Source: Tragulus kanchil (Eukaryota; Chordata; Mammalia; Artiodactyla; Tragulidae). Taken from it: 64,000 bases of DNA. The stretch spans positions 97,243,608 to 97,307,607 of the forward strand of contig JAIOJX010000025.1 in NCBI GenBank assembly GCA_022376925.1. Reading direction: 5' to 3'. A program made the position numbers and the translations under genes. Positions 1 through 10,945 of this stretch are shown piece after piece (the first letter of the stretch is position 1; each line of letters begins with the position of its first letter). The notes beneath the pieces are model-generated. The model was not told the origin of the DNA. It did not search any database and saw only the letters and a program-made list of their open reading frames with translations.

Positions 1-26
1 ATATATATATACATATACACATACAA

Positions 27-67
<41 letters not shown>

Positions 68-69
68 TA
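1..69. repeat. TA/CA compound microsatellite
   Basis: Alternating TA runs with a few CA interruptions pass into an uninterrupted CA run at about positions 41 to 66. This is a simple-sequence repeat cut by the left edge of the window, so its full length is unknown. No function is implied. Confidence 0.95.
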
Positions 70-295
70 TTACTTTTCATCTTGCTTCACCCACTTAAAA
101 TATAGCATGAATATCTCTTTAGGTCAATAAGAAAAAAATTAACTCATTAATTTTAAAAACTATATAATATTTCAAGCACTGAATTCTCTTCATTAACCAG
201 CATTTGGGCTGTTTTCAGGTTTTCTCTCTTCATTTCTAATTGTTTTGCTAGCACTTTGTCCCACCAGTACTACAGTAAACATCTCATACAGGGTG

Positions 296-461
296 GCTTC
301 CCAAGTGGCTCAGCAGTAAAGAATCCTCCTACAGTGCAGGAGACACAGCAAATGTAGGTTGGATCCCTGAGTCAGAAAAACTCACTCCATTATTCTTGCC
401 TGGAGAATACAGTCCATAGGGTCACAAAGAGTCTGACATGACTGAAGTGACAGAGCATGGA
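296..461 (+). mobile_element. BovA-type SINE (ruminant), plus strand
   Basis: The segment starts with a diverged GGCTTCCCAAGTGGCTCAG head, carries the GGATCCCTGAGTCAG block, then the CTTGCCTGGAGAATACAGTCC and GGGTCACAAAGAGTCTGACA blocks in the order typical of BovA/Bov-tA SINEs. These elements combine a tRNA-related head with BovB-derived sequence and depend on BovB reverse transcriptase. Several substitutions make this an older copy. Confidence 0.9.
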
Positions 462-1025
462 TCTTCATATATATTGTTTCGTATATCTAAGCTTACCTTA
501 TGTAATACTGATAATTGAAAGTGAAAATGTGAAGGCTGTAGGATTTTTGTTTTTAATTGGTATTGCCAGATTGTGCTCCAAAGGGCAGTAGTAACTCACA
601 TTCTTAGCAGGAAATCATGTAGCTATCTGTTTCTCACACCTAGTAATTAGACTAGATTTACTTTACTTATTTTCCTGCAAATAGGGGTAAAATATGGTTT
701 TCCATCCTGTGTTCAGCTTCAAACTATTAGCTAGGCCTTTGATCTGTATGTCTATTGGGCATTTGGATTTCATATTCAGTGAATTGTTCACTCATGTAAG
801 TGCTTTACCTTTTTTTGTAATTTTTTTTTATTGAATAGTTTCAGGTATGTTTGTGATTGCTTACCATATGAGTTACAAATATTTCACTTAATTTGGTTTT
901 GTGTATGGAATTCTTCTTCTGTCCATTTTCCTTTATGACGTCTGGATTTCATATCACTTTGGTGGGTCTAATTCTTTCCCAAAAAAGCTATATGAGAGCT
1001 CCTAAATTTTTCTAATATATTGTTT
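462..1025. other. AT-rich intergenic or intronic DNA, no feature seen
   Basis: This stretch holds no open frame of note, no splice-like exon structure and no repeat that I recognise with confidence. It is AT-rich with short T runs. Confidence 0.6.
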
Positions 1026-1045
1026 TATTTTAAAAATAAACTTAA

Positions 1046-1300
1046 GGGCTTTCCTGGTGGTCCAGTGTGTGGAGAGTCCACCTTGCAGTGCAGGGGGCAT
1101 GGGTTATATCCCTGATCCAGGAAGATCCTGCCTACCGGGAAGCAGCTGGGCTGGTGTGTTCAGTGACAAGCTGGTGCTCTGGAGCGCATGTGCCCAGAGC
1201 CTGTGCTCTACAACGAGAGAGGCCACAGCAATGAGAGACCCACACAGGCCAAAGAATAAAGATGGATGAAAATAAATAAATAAAAAAATAATAAAAGACA
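1046..1300 (+). mobile_element. CHR-variant tRNA-Glu-type SINE, copy in unit 1A
   Basis: The head GGGCTTTCCTGGTGGTCCAG includes a Pol III A-box-like TGGTCCAGTGT, and a degenerate B box follows near 1105. The body runs through GCTCTGGAGCGCATGTGCCC and AGGCCACAGCAATGAGAG to GATGGATGAAAATAAATAAA. The head and the GAGAGGCCACAGCAATGAGA block are shared with CHR SINEs of cetartiodactyls. The middle and the GATGGATGAAAAT tail differ from classic CHR. No clean target-site duplication was found. A 70-codon frame here is inside the SINE and is not a gene. Confidence 0.85.
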
Positions 1301-2180
1301 CCAAAATTTTAAAAAATTAACCATAAACATATGTGCAAAGCTATAAATTATATTATATATGGGTATCTTTATTTATGTGTACTTACATAGCATAATTTCT
1401 AATATTCTTATATTTAGATAAAAGACATGGTCATAGCACCGTTGAACAAAAAGTATGCAAATTTACAGATTGATTTTTTTTTTAACTTAGAAATTTTTCA
1501 TTATTATTCAAAATATTACTAGTGTAACATTTTTGAATTATTTTTTCATTTTGTCATGTTTAGATATAAAGCTTTCATTAATTTATAAAAATGGCATAAG
1601 GTATACCATGATTTTATTATCTGTAAAAATTTTAATAGCACTGGACTACTTGTTATTTAAAGGTTATATGTGACTCATCTATTAAAGAATGTAGGCTATT
1701 AACATTATAAATGGTAAAATTTTTCATTGATCCCACTATATTCTTATATTTTTCCTTTTACTTTTTTTTCCACAATCACAATTTTTTGTATTTTGCTTTT
1801 TTGATTTTACAGAGTTTTGTGGTTTACAGATATGTATAATTCCATATTAGTCATATATATATATTTTAATCTCCTTCTCCGCCATCCCACCCCTCCAGGC
1901 CATCATATAGCCCTCATATACAATCCCTTAGATCTACAGCACGTTAATAACAGTTATCTCTTTTACCTAAGATAGTATAGGGTTCTATGTTGCTCTTTCC
2001 GTATCTCTCACCCATTTTCCCTCTCCCCAATGTCCGTAAGTCTGTTCTCTATGACTGTTTTTCCATTGATGCTCTGGTGTGTTTGTCAGTACAAACTTAC
2101 TAGGTTCCAAAATTATGTGTATGGAGTCCACCTTTGCAAAGGGGAAAAAGGGCCCAATGTTATTTTAAAAATAAACTTAA

Positions 2181-2435
2181 GGGCTTTCCTGGTGGTCCAG
2201 TGTGTGGAGAGTCCACCTTGCAGTGCAGGGGGCATGGGTTATATCCCTGATCCAGGAAGATCCTGCCTACCGGGAAGCAGCTGGGCTGGTGTGTTCAGTG
2301 ACAAGCTGGTGCTCTGGAGCGCATGTGCCCAGAGCCTGTGCTCTACAACGAGAGAGGCCACAGCAATGAGAGACCCACACAGGCCAAAGAATAAAGATGG
2401 ATGAAAATAAATAAATAAAAAAATAATAAAAGACA
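2181..2435 (+). mobile_element. CHR-variant SINE, copy in unit 1B
   Basis: This is the same insertion as the SINE at 1046, repeated because it lies within direct duplication 1. It has the same flanks and no target-site duplication of its own, so it is not an independent insertion. Confidence 0.85.
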
Positions 2436-3090
2436 CCAAAATTTTAAAAAATTAACCATAAACATATGTGCAAAGCTATAAATTATATTATATATGGGTA
2501 TCTTTATTTATGTGTACTTACATAGCATAATTTCTAATATTCTTATATTTAGATAAAAGACATGGTCATAGCACCGTTGAACAAAAAGTATGCAAATTTA
2601 CAGATTGATTTTTTTTTTAACTTAGAAATTTTTCATTATTATTCAAAATATTACTAGTATAACATTTTTGAATTATTTTTTCATTTTGTCATGTTTAGAT
2701 ATAAAGCTTTCATTAATTTATAAAAATGGCATAAGGTATACCATGATTTTATTATCTGTAAAAATTTTAATAGCACTGGACTACTTGTTATTTAAAGGTT
2801 ATATGTGACTCATCTATTAAAGAATGTAGGCTATTAACATTATAAATGGTAAAATTTTTCATTGATCCCACTATATTCTTATATTTTTCCTTTTACTTTT
2901 TTTTCCACAATCACAATTTTTTGTATTTTGCTTTTTTGATTTTACAGAGTTTTGTGGTTTACAGATATGTATAATTCCATATTAGTCATATATATATATA
3001 TATATATATTTTAATCTCCTTCTCCGCCATCCCACCCCTCCAGGCCATCATATAGCCCTCATATACAATCCCTTAGATCTACAGCACGTT

Positions 3091-5392
3091 AATAACAGTT
3101 ATCTCTTTTACCTAAGATAGTATAGGGTTCTATGTTGCTCTTTCCGTATCTCTCACCCATTTTTCCCTCTCCCCAATGTCCGTAAGTCTGTTCTCTATGA
3201 CTGTTTTTCCATTGATGCTCTGCGTGTGTGTTTGTCAGTACAAACTTACTAGGTTCCATATATATGTGTTAGTATACTGTATTTGCCCTCTTTTTGACTT
3301 ATTTCACTTTGTATAATAGGTTCTAAATTCATCCACCTCATTAGGACTGAATCTTCTGCATTTCTTTTTCCAGCTGAGAAGTATTCCTTTGTATATATGT
3401 ACCCGAGCTTCTTTATCCACTCATTTGTTTATGGACATCTAGTTTTCTTCTATGTTCTAGCTATTGTGTAGAGTGCTACAATGAACATTGGGGTACAGGT
3501 GTCTCTTTCTATTTTGATTTCATCAGGGTATAAGCCTAAGAGTGGGATTGCTGGGTTGTATGGTGTTTCTATTCTTAGTCTTTTGAGGAATCTCCATGCT
3601 GCCTTCCATAGCAGTTGTATCATTTACATTACCACCAACAATGCAAGAGTGTTCCCTTTTCTCTGCACCCTCTCCAGCATTATTGTTTGTAGACTTTTTG
3701 ATGATGGCCATTCTGACTGGTGTGAGGTGATATCTCATTGTAGTTTTGATTTGCATTTCTCTAATAACAAGTGACGTTAAGCATCTTTTCATGTATTTTT
3801 TGGCCATCTGTATGTCTTCTTTGGAGACATGTCTGTTTAGGTCTTTTTCTCATTTTTTGATTGGGTTGTTTGTTTTTTTGGTGTTGTCTGAGCTGATTAT
3901 ATATTTTTGGAAATAAATTCTTCGTCGGTTGTTTCATTTGCTATTATTTTCTCCCATTCTGTGGGTTGTCTGCTCACTTTGTAGTTTCTTTTGCTGTGTA
4001 GAAGCTTTTAAGTCTCATTAGGTCCTGCATGTTTATTTTCATTCTTATTTCTTTTATTCTAGAGGGTGGGTCATATCTCACTGAGTGTTTTGCCTATATT
4101 CTCCTCCAAGAGCTTTATGGTTTCTGGTCTTATATTTAGGTCTTTAACACATTTTGAATTGATCTTTGTGTATGGTGTCAGGGAATATTCCAACTTCATT
4201 TTTTTGCATGTAGCTGTCCAATTTTCCCAACACCATTAGATCTCCTAATAACAGTTATCTCTTTTACCTAAGATAGTATAGGGTTCTATGTTGCTCTTTC
4301 CGTATCTCTCACCCATTTTTCCCTCTCCCCAATGTCCGTAAGTCTGTTCTCTATGACTGTTTTTCCATTGATGCTCTGCGTGTGTGTTTGTCAGTACAAA
4401 CTTACTAGGTTCCATATATATGTGTTAGTATACTGTATTTGCCCTCTTTTTGACTTATTTCACTTTGTATAATAGGTTCTAAATTCATCCACCTCATTAG
4501 GACTGAATCTTCTGCATTTCTTTTTACAGCTGAGAAGTATTCCTTTGTATATATGTACCCGAGCTTCTTTATCCACTCATTTGTTTATGGACATCTAGTT
4601 TTCTTCTATGTTCTAGCTATTGTGTAGAGTGCTACAATGAACATTGGGGTACAGGTGTCTCTTTCTATTTTGATTTCATCAGGGTATAAGCCTAAGAGTG
4701 GGATTGCTGGGTTGTATGGTGTTTCTATTCTTAGTCTTTTGAGGAATCTCCATGCTGCCTTCCATAGCAGTTGTATCATTTACATTACCACCAACAATGC
4801 AAGAGTGTTCCCTTTTCTCTGCACCCTCTCCAGCATTATTGTTTGTAGACTTTTTGATGATGGCCATTCTGACTGGTGTGAGGTGATATCTCATTGTAGT
4901 TTTGATTTGCATTTCTCTAATAACAAGTGACGTTAAGCATCTTTTCATGTATTTTTTGGCCATCTGTATGTCTTCTTTGGAGACATGTCTGTTTAGGTCT
5001 TTTTCTCATTTTTTGATTGGGTTGTTTGTTTTTTTGGTGTTGTCTGAGCTGATTATATATTTTTGGAAATAAATTCTTCGTCGGTTGTTTCATTTGCTAT
5101 TATTTTCTCCCATTCTGTGGGTTGTCTGCTCACTTTGTAGTTTCTTTTGCTGTGTAGAAGCTTTTAAGTCTCATTAGGTCCTGCATGTTTATTTTCATTC
5201 TTATTTCTTTTATTCTAGAGGGTGGGTCATATCTCACTGAGTGTTTTGCCTATATTCTCCTCCAAGAGCTTTATGGTTTCTGGTCTTATATTTAGGTCTT
5301 TAACACATTTTGAATTGATCTTTGTGTATGGTGTCAGGGAATATTCCAACTTCATTTTTTTGCATGTAGCTGTCCAATTTTCCCAACACCAT
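3091..5392 (+). repeat. Direct duplication 2 (A 3091-4236, B 4247-5392)
   Basis: The offset is a constant 1156 and the copies are nearly base-identical over about 1.15 kb of L1 sequence. The first 168 bases are also found at 1945-2109, so this stretch is present three times. A 10-bp filler (4237-4246) separates the copies. Confidence 0.94.
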
Positions 5393-5410
5393 TTGTTGAA
5401 TAGGCTTAAA

Positions 5411-5696
5411 GTTATTTTTCTATGTAAAATTTTCAACATTGTTTAAAATAAATTTTAATCATTTTTATTTGCTAGATAATCATTTTTCTTTAGATATTCC
5501 AATTAGGCTCCCTAGGTTTGCATGCAATATTTATATTTAAGTATTTGTAAGCTCCTTTGAATATATGATTATGGCTTCTTTCTTATTCCTTGTAATATGT
5601 GTTTTTATTTTCTCCTTTTTTATCAATAAAATGTTTTTTCATGGAATCATTTTTTTCCTTTTTCCTTTCACCATTTAAGAAAATATATAATTATTT
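5411..5696. other. AT-rich DNA between two L1 fragments
   Basis: No recognised element or gene. The sequence is strongly AT-rich and separates two minus-strand L1 3' ends. Confidence 0.5.
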
Positions 5697-6215
5697 TTAG
5701 TTGATTTTTACAGAGTTGTGTTGTTTATAGCTATACATAAATTCATATCAGTCATAGGTATATGCTTGACCCATCCCACCTGAATCCCCCTCCCAGACCC
5801 TCCTCATCCCACCCCTCCAGGTTAATGCATAGCACCCAGGTATATTCCCTTAGTCTCACAGCATAGTCACATTGGTTGTCTCTTTTACATATGGTAGAGT
5901 AGGTTTTCATGTTACTTTTCCCATACTTCTACTCCTCCCACCCCACAATGACCATAAAGACCTCAATTCTCTATGTCTGTTTCTCCATTCATGCTCTGCA
6001 TATGCATTTATCAGTATCATCTTTCTAGATTCCATATATATGTGTTAGTATACTATATTTGTCCTTCTCTTTTGGGCTTATTCACTTTGTATAATAGGTT
6101 ATAGATTCATCCACCTCATTAGGACTGATTCAAATGCATTTCATTTTATGGCTGAGAAATTTTCCATTGTATATATGTACCATTAGCTTCTTTATCTATT
6201 CATTTGTTTTATCAA
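5697..6215 (-). mobile_element. 5'-truncated L1 LINE, minus strand
   Basis: The left end carries the ruminant L1 3' UTR pattern (TTTTTACAGAGTTGTGTTGT, then a C-rich block near 5770-5820). It continues through CTATGTCTGTTTCTCCATTC and a CATATATATGTGTTAGTATA block to the ORF2 terminus near 6140-6210. It is shorter and more diverged from the L1 at 1.8-5.4 kb, so it is a separate insertion. Confidence 0.82.
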
Positions 6216-6720
6216 CTTTGTAATCCTTTAAAAAATCCCACTGTTGGTTTTTTAACAAAATATTTCTATAATTTATTTTTACTTTCTGTATGTAAAACAT
6301 ATTTTTATAAATATTTTACTTTGATTTTTAAAAATAGTAGACAATACCTAAAGTTGTTCAAATGTTACCAAAATTATTGACAAATATTGTTATCTCTTCT
6401 ACTCTAGATATTTATTCAGATAAACTTTTGTCTATAATCACTTAATCATGATTCTATCTTCTTTTTCTACTTATTGTTGTCTCATTTATTTTTCCAATTA
6501 TATGTGTATAAACAATTTTCATGACTAATGTAAATAATGTACAATTACATCAGTTTGCCAGAATCTAGTCATTTATATCCTCTCCTCTTTTTGGCCTTGC
6601 CTATTTGTGAATTGAAACTGCTCGCAATTATCAGAAATAATACATAGTGTACCAATAAACAATATCATTTAAATCTTTCCTTTTTGTTAGAGTACATTTT
6701 CCTTAGAATACATTCTTTAA
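6216..6720. other. AT-rich unannotated DNA (repeated at about 7341-7848)
   Basis: No coding frame or recognised repeat. The same sequence recurs in unit 3B. Confidence 0.5.
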
Positions 6721-6929
6721 TCTACTGAGGGCAGACTGAATCTTAAAGTGGTCCAGTGATCTTCACATTCTATTATTCACAGCCTTGTATAATTCCCTTC
6801 CTTTAAGTGTGATGATGGCCTGTTATTTACTTCTAAATAGTGGAATATGGCAAAGGTGATAGAATGCATGTGATTATGTGTGCATGATTATATTACATAA
6901 GATTGTAGTGCCCATCTCACTAGACTCTC
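6721..6929 (+). mobile_element. Truncated duplicate of the LTR-like repeat
   Basis: This is the left part of the repeat at 7849-8400, cut where unit 3A ends. Confidence 0.55.
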
Positions 6930-6949
6930 ACAATGTCACTTGTCCTAAG

Positions 6950-7340
6950 GTTAATGCATAGCACCCAGGTATATTCCCTTAGTCTCACAGCATAGTCACA
7001 TTGGTTGTCTCTTTTACATATGGTAGAGTAGGTTTTCATGTTACTTTTCCCATACTTCTACCTCCCACCCCACAATGACCATAAAGACCTCAATTCTCTA
7101 TGTCTGTTTCTCCATTCATGCTCTGCATATGCATTTATCAGTATCATCTTTCTAGATTCCATATATATGTGTTAGTATACTATATTTGTCCTTCTCTTTT
7201 GGGCTTATTCACTTTGTATAATAGGTTATAGATTCATCCACCTCATTAGGACTGATTCAAATGCATTTCATTTTATGGCTGAGAAATTTTCCATTGTATA
7301 TATGTACCATTAGCTTCTTTATCTATTCATTTGTTTTATC
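6950..7340 (-). mobile_element. L1 fragment, minus strand, second copy in unit 3B
   Basis: Duplicate of the 5820-6215 part of the preceding L1. It begins abruptly inside the 3' UTR without a poly-T tract, as expected if the unit boundary and not retrotransposition set its edge. Confidence 0.82.
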
Positions 7341-7848
7341 AACTTTGTAATCCTTTAAAAAATCCCACTGTTGGTTTTTTAACAAAATATTTCTATAATT
7401 TATTTTTACTTTCTGTATGTAAAACATATTTTTATAAATATTTTACTTTGATTTTTAAAAATAGTAGACAATACCTAAAGTTGTTCAAATGTTACCAAAA
7501 TTATTGACAAATATTGTTATCTCTTCTACTCTAGATATTTATTCAGATAAACTTTTGTCTATAATCACTTAATCATGATTCTATCTTCTTTTTCTACTTA
7601 TTGTTGTCTCATTTATTTTTCCAATTATATGTGTATAAACAATTTTCATGACTAATGTAAATAATGTACAATTACATCAGTTTGCCAGAATCTAGTCATT
7701 TATATCCTCTCCTCTTTTTGGCCTTGCCTATTTGTGAATTGAAACTGCTCGCAATTATCAGAAATAATACATAGTGTACCAATAAACAATATCATTTAAA
7801 TCTTTCCTTTTTGTTAGAGTACATTTTCCTTAGAATACATTCTTTAAT

Positions 7849-8400
7849 CTACTGAGGGCAGACTGAATCTTAAAGTGGTCCAGTGATCTTCACATTCTAT
7901 TATTCACAGCCTTGTATAATTCCCTTCCTTTAAGTGTGATGATGGCCTGTTATTTACTTCTAAATAGTGGAATATGGCAAAGGTGATAGAATGCATGTGA
8001 TTATGTGTGCATGATTATATTACATAAGATTGTAGTGCCCATCTCACTAGACTCTCCCATGCTGACTCTGAGGAATATCAGCTATGTTGGGGAACCCAAT
8101 GTGACAAGGAATAGTGGGCGGCCTCTGGGAGGTGGAGGTAACTTCCGGCCAACAGCCAGCAAGAAATTGATGGCCTCAGTATCACAACGGCAAACAACTA
8201 ATAAAACTTAAGTGAGCTTGGAAGTGAATCATTTCCCACCCTAACATTGGATAAAACCCTAGTCCTGATTGACACTTTAATTGCAGTCTTGTGAAACCCT
8301 AAAAAAGAATTCAGCTAATGGATGGCCAGACTTCTAACCCACAGAAACTATGATAAAATAAACATGTGTTTCTATAATCTGCTTAGTTTGTAGAAATAAT
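7849..8400 (+). mobile_element. Ancient LTR-like repeat, plus strand, family unresolved
   Basis: The blocks AATATGGCAAAGGTGATAGA, GATTATATTACATAAGATTG and ATTGCAGTCTTGTGAAACCC, followed by CCCACAGAAACTATGATAAA, follow the order of an old mammalian LTR of the ERVL/MaLR sort as I recall it. It is heavily mutated. A truncated duplicate occupies 6721-6929. A 68-codon frame at 8005-8211 lies inside it and shows no recognisable domain. No viral coding region is present. Confidence 0.55.
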
Positions 8401-9097
8401 GCCATGCAGAAATAGAAATACATTAGTATTATGAGGTCACATAGTGACCTCACTCCAATATAGTAAGACACCTTAAAATTTCTCTCCAGAAAGACTGTAC
8501 GCTTTTAGCACAATCAGTATGATAAAAATATATTTACTTCACTCATAATTTCAGATACAGAGCATTTTCATTTTCTAATTTTTGCTACTATTCATTTACT
8601 TAATTTGTATGTATATTCACACACATATGTGTGTGTATACTTGCATTGTGTATGTATAAACAAATCAAGTGGTGTGGTATATATATGTCTTTATTAATGA
8701 GACTGAAAAATTGTTAAAGTTTTATCTGATATTTGTCTTAGCCTTGGTGTGAATTTTCAGCTCCTATATGTTGCCTATTGGCTACTGAAGTTTGCAGTTC
8801 ATTTAGTATAAATTTTTTTTTTTATCAGTTTTGCTATATTTTGTATTGAAAGTCTTTGTCACAGCAATCAAAAGAATTATTTTACTCTATCCAGACAGTG
8901 TCTAAATCATGCAAGTCATTTTCAATTTCAATAGCCTTTCTATACTCATATATATCTATATATATATATACATATATAGTCCTTATATGATATGTTTATG
9001 GTTGGATCTTTTGCACTGTACAGAGTTATTGGCATATAGTAGTTGTTCAATAAATCATCATTGGCTAAAAATATCCAATCATATTGATTTGAACAGA
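8401..9097. other. Unannotated AT-rich DNA with a short TA microsatellite
   Basis: It includes a TA-rich tract at about 8947-8980 and, near 9015-9065, a weak MIR/L2-like tail ending in a TTCAATAAATCATC motif. No gene is visible. From 8533 it is duplicated in unit 4. Confidence 0.5.
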
Positions 9098-9565
9098 GCT
9101 ATTACTTTGCCTACAAAGATCCATATTGTCAAAGCTATGGTTTTTCCAGTCGTCATGTACGGATATGAAAGCTGAACAATAAAAAAGTCTTAACACTAAA
9201 TAACTGATGCCTTTGAACTCTGGTGCTGGAGAAGACTCTTGAGACAATAAGGAGATAAAACCAGTTAATTCTGAAGGAAATCAACCCTGAATATTCGTTG
9301 GAAAGACTGATGCTGAATCTGAAGCTCTAATACTTTGGCCACCTGATGCAAAGTGCTGACTCATTGGAAAAGACTCTGACCCTGGGAAAGATTGAGGAAA
9401 GGAGGAGAAGGGGACAACAGAGGATGAGACGGGTGGATGGCATCACTGAGTCAATAGACATGAATTCGAGCAAACTGGGAGACACTGAAGGGCAGGGAAA
9501 CCTGGTGTGCTAAATTCTATGGGGTCACAGAGTCAGAAATGATTGAGCTACTGAACAAACAAAGT
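9098..9565 (+). mobile_element. BovB (RTE-type) LINE 3' end, plus strand
   Basis: The sequence encodes a piece of the C-terminal reverse transcriptase region (residues TLPTKIHIVKAMVFPVVMYG in frame from about 9100) followed by a stop where the family has tryptophan. It continues through TACTTTGGCCACCTGATGCA and GACTCATTGGAAAAGACTCT to the 3' terminus GGGGTCACAGAGTCAGAAAT. BovB is the autonomous partner of BovA SINEs and is known for horizontal transfer among vertebrates. The copy is 5'-truncated, has internal stops and is dead. Confidence 0.93.
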
Positions 9566-10172
9566 CAAAGAAGAATATATCTGGAAAGCAAATGAAAAGA
9601 GAATAAATTTACTTCACTCATAATTTCAGATACAGAGCATTTTCATTTTCTAATTTTTGCTACTATTCATTTACTTAATTTGTATGTATATTCACACACA
9701 TATGTGTGTGTATACTTGCATTGTGTATGTATAAACAAATCAAGTGGTGTGGTATATATATGTCTTTATTAATGAGACTGAAAAATTGTTAAAGTTTTAT
9801 CTGATATTTGTCTTAGCCTTGGTGTGAATTTTCAGCTCCTATATGTTGCCTATTGGCTACTGAAGTTTGCAGTTCATTTAGTATAAATTTTTTTTTTTAT
9901 CAGTTTTGCTATATTTTGTATTGAAAGTCTTTGTCACAGCAATCAAAAGAATTATTTTACTCTATCCAGACAGTGTCTAAATCATGCAAGTCATTTTCAA
10001 TTTCAATAGCCTTTCTATACTCATATATATCTATATATATATATACATATATAGTCCTTATATGATATGTTTATGGTTGGATCTTTTGCACTGTACAGAG
10101 TTATTGGCATATAGTAGTTGTTCAATAAATCATCATTGGCTAAAAATATCCAATCATATTGATTTGAACAGA

Positions 10173-10640
10173 GCTATTACTTTGCCTACAAAGATCCATA
10201 TTGTCAAAGCTATGGTTTTTCCAGTCGTCATGTACGGATATGAAAGCTGAACAATAAAAAAGTCTTAACACTAAATAACTGATGCCTTTGAACTCTGGTG
10301 CTGGAGAAGACTCTTGAGACAATAAGGAGATAAAACCAGTTAATTCTGAAGGAAATCAACCCTGAATATTCGTTGGAAAGACTGATGCTGAATCTGAAGC
10401 TCTAATACTTTGGCCACCTGATGCAAAGTGCTGACTCATTGGAAAAGACTCTGACCCTGGGAAAGATTGAGGAAAGGAGGAGAAGGGGACAACAGAGGAT
10501 GAGACGGGTGGATGGCATCACTGAGTCAATAGACATGAATTCGAGCAAACTGGGAGACACTGAAGGGCAGGGAAACCTGGTGTGCTAAATTCTATGGGGT
10601 CACAGAGTCAGAAATGATTGAGCTACTGAACAAACAAAGT
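10173..10640 (+). mobile_element. BovB 3' end, second copy in unit 4B
   Basis: Duplicate of the fragment at 9098-9565 with the same truncation point and flanks, so it was copied with its surroundings and was not inserted separately. Confidence 0.93.
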
Positions 10641-10849
10641 CAAAGAAGAATATATCTGGAAAGCAAATGAAAAAGAGAACTAAGTAGACACTTCTGAGTA
10701 CATGGCCCACTAAAATGATGTTCCTTATGTGAAAATTATCTCACATCATACTTTGTGTATTATTTTTGTAATTGTAGCATCACTTCTTAAATTTTACTCT
10801 TTCCAAAGTGTAGCGAAGTTGACATAACAGATATACTTAGTTGAACTCA

Positions 10850-10945
10850 AAATTTAGAGTTTAAGTGACTTACTACATGTTATCATGGGACAAGAACACA
10901 GATTTCTGACTCTGGTGCTTTTTCCATGATTCATAAGCTATTGAA
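10850..10945 (-). mobile_element. MIR fragment, minus strand
   Basis: The order GTGACTTACTACATGTTATC, ACACAGATTTCTGACTCTGG, TGCTTTTTCCATGATTCATA follows the inverted 5' half of a MIR core-SINE. It is an ancient, diverged relic. A duplicate lies at about 11893-11988. Confidence 0.6.

Larger units (their letters stand above)
1026..3258 (+). repeat. Direct duplication 1 (A 1026-2109, B 2161-3258)
   Basis: Copy A and copy B align at an offset of 1135, rising to 1149 near the end. Each holds one CHR-variant SINE and the 3' end of a minus-strand L1. The main differences are a TA run of 6 units in A and 11 in B, plus small length changes close to A's right end. The 50-bp filler at 2110-2160 looks like a corrupted version of the SINE head. 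Probably an assembly artefact. Confidence 0.93.
1795..5410 (-). mobile_element. 5'-truncated L1 LINE, minus strand, interrupted by two duplications
   Basis: Reading leftward, the sequence matches the end of L1 ORF2 and a ruminant-type L1 3' UTR. Recognisable blocks are the reverse complements of the ORF2 C-terminal region, around GGCCATTCTGACTGGTGTGA and ATCTCCATGCTGCCTTCCAT. The 3' UTR starts near 1795 (copy 1A), 2930 (1B). ORF2 sequence lies at 3260-4236 and again at 4247-5392. Collapsing the duplications leaves an insertion of roughly 1.3 kb, truncated at about 5400. Short frames at 3481, 3523, 4637 and 4679 are L1 relics. Confidence 0.88.
5820..8056 (+). repeat. Direct duplication 3 (A 5820-6929, B 6949-8056)
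   Basis: The offset starts at 1129 and drops to 1127 because copy B lacks two bases in a pyrimidine tract near 7060. Copy A ends inside an ancient LTR-like repeat that continues intact beyond copy B, so B is the copy colinear with the right flank. The filler is 6930-6948. Confidence 0.94.
8533..10675 (+). repeat. Direct duplication 4 (A 8533-9603, B 9608-10675)
   Basis: The offset is 1075 throughout. Even the TA tract has the same length in both copies. The unit carries AT-rich DNA plus a complete BovB 3' fragment. The only clear differences are at the join, where A reads AAAAGAGAATAAA and B reads AAAAAGAGAACTAAG. Confidence 0.95.

Noticed and set aside
2161..2435. A second independent insertion of the CHR-variant SINE
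   Set aside because: Its flanks are identical to those of the copy at 1046 for hundreds of bases on both sides, so it was copied with its surroundings.
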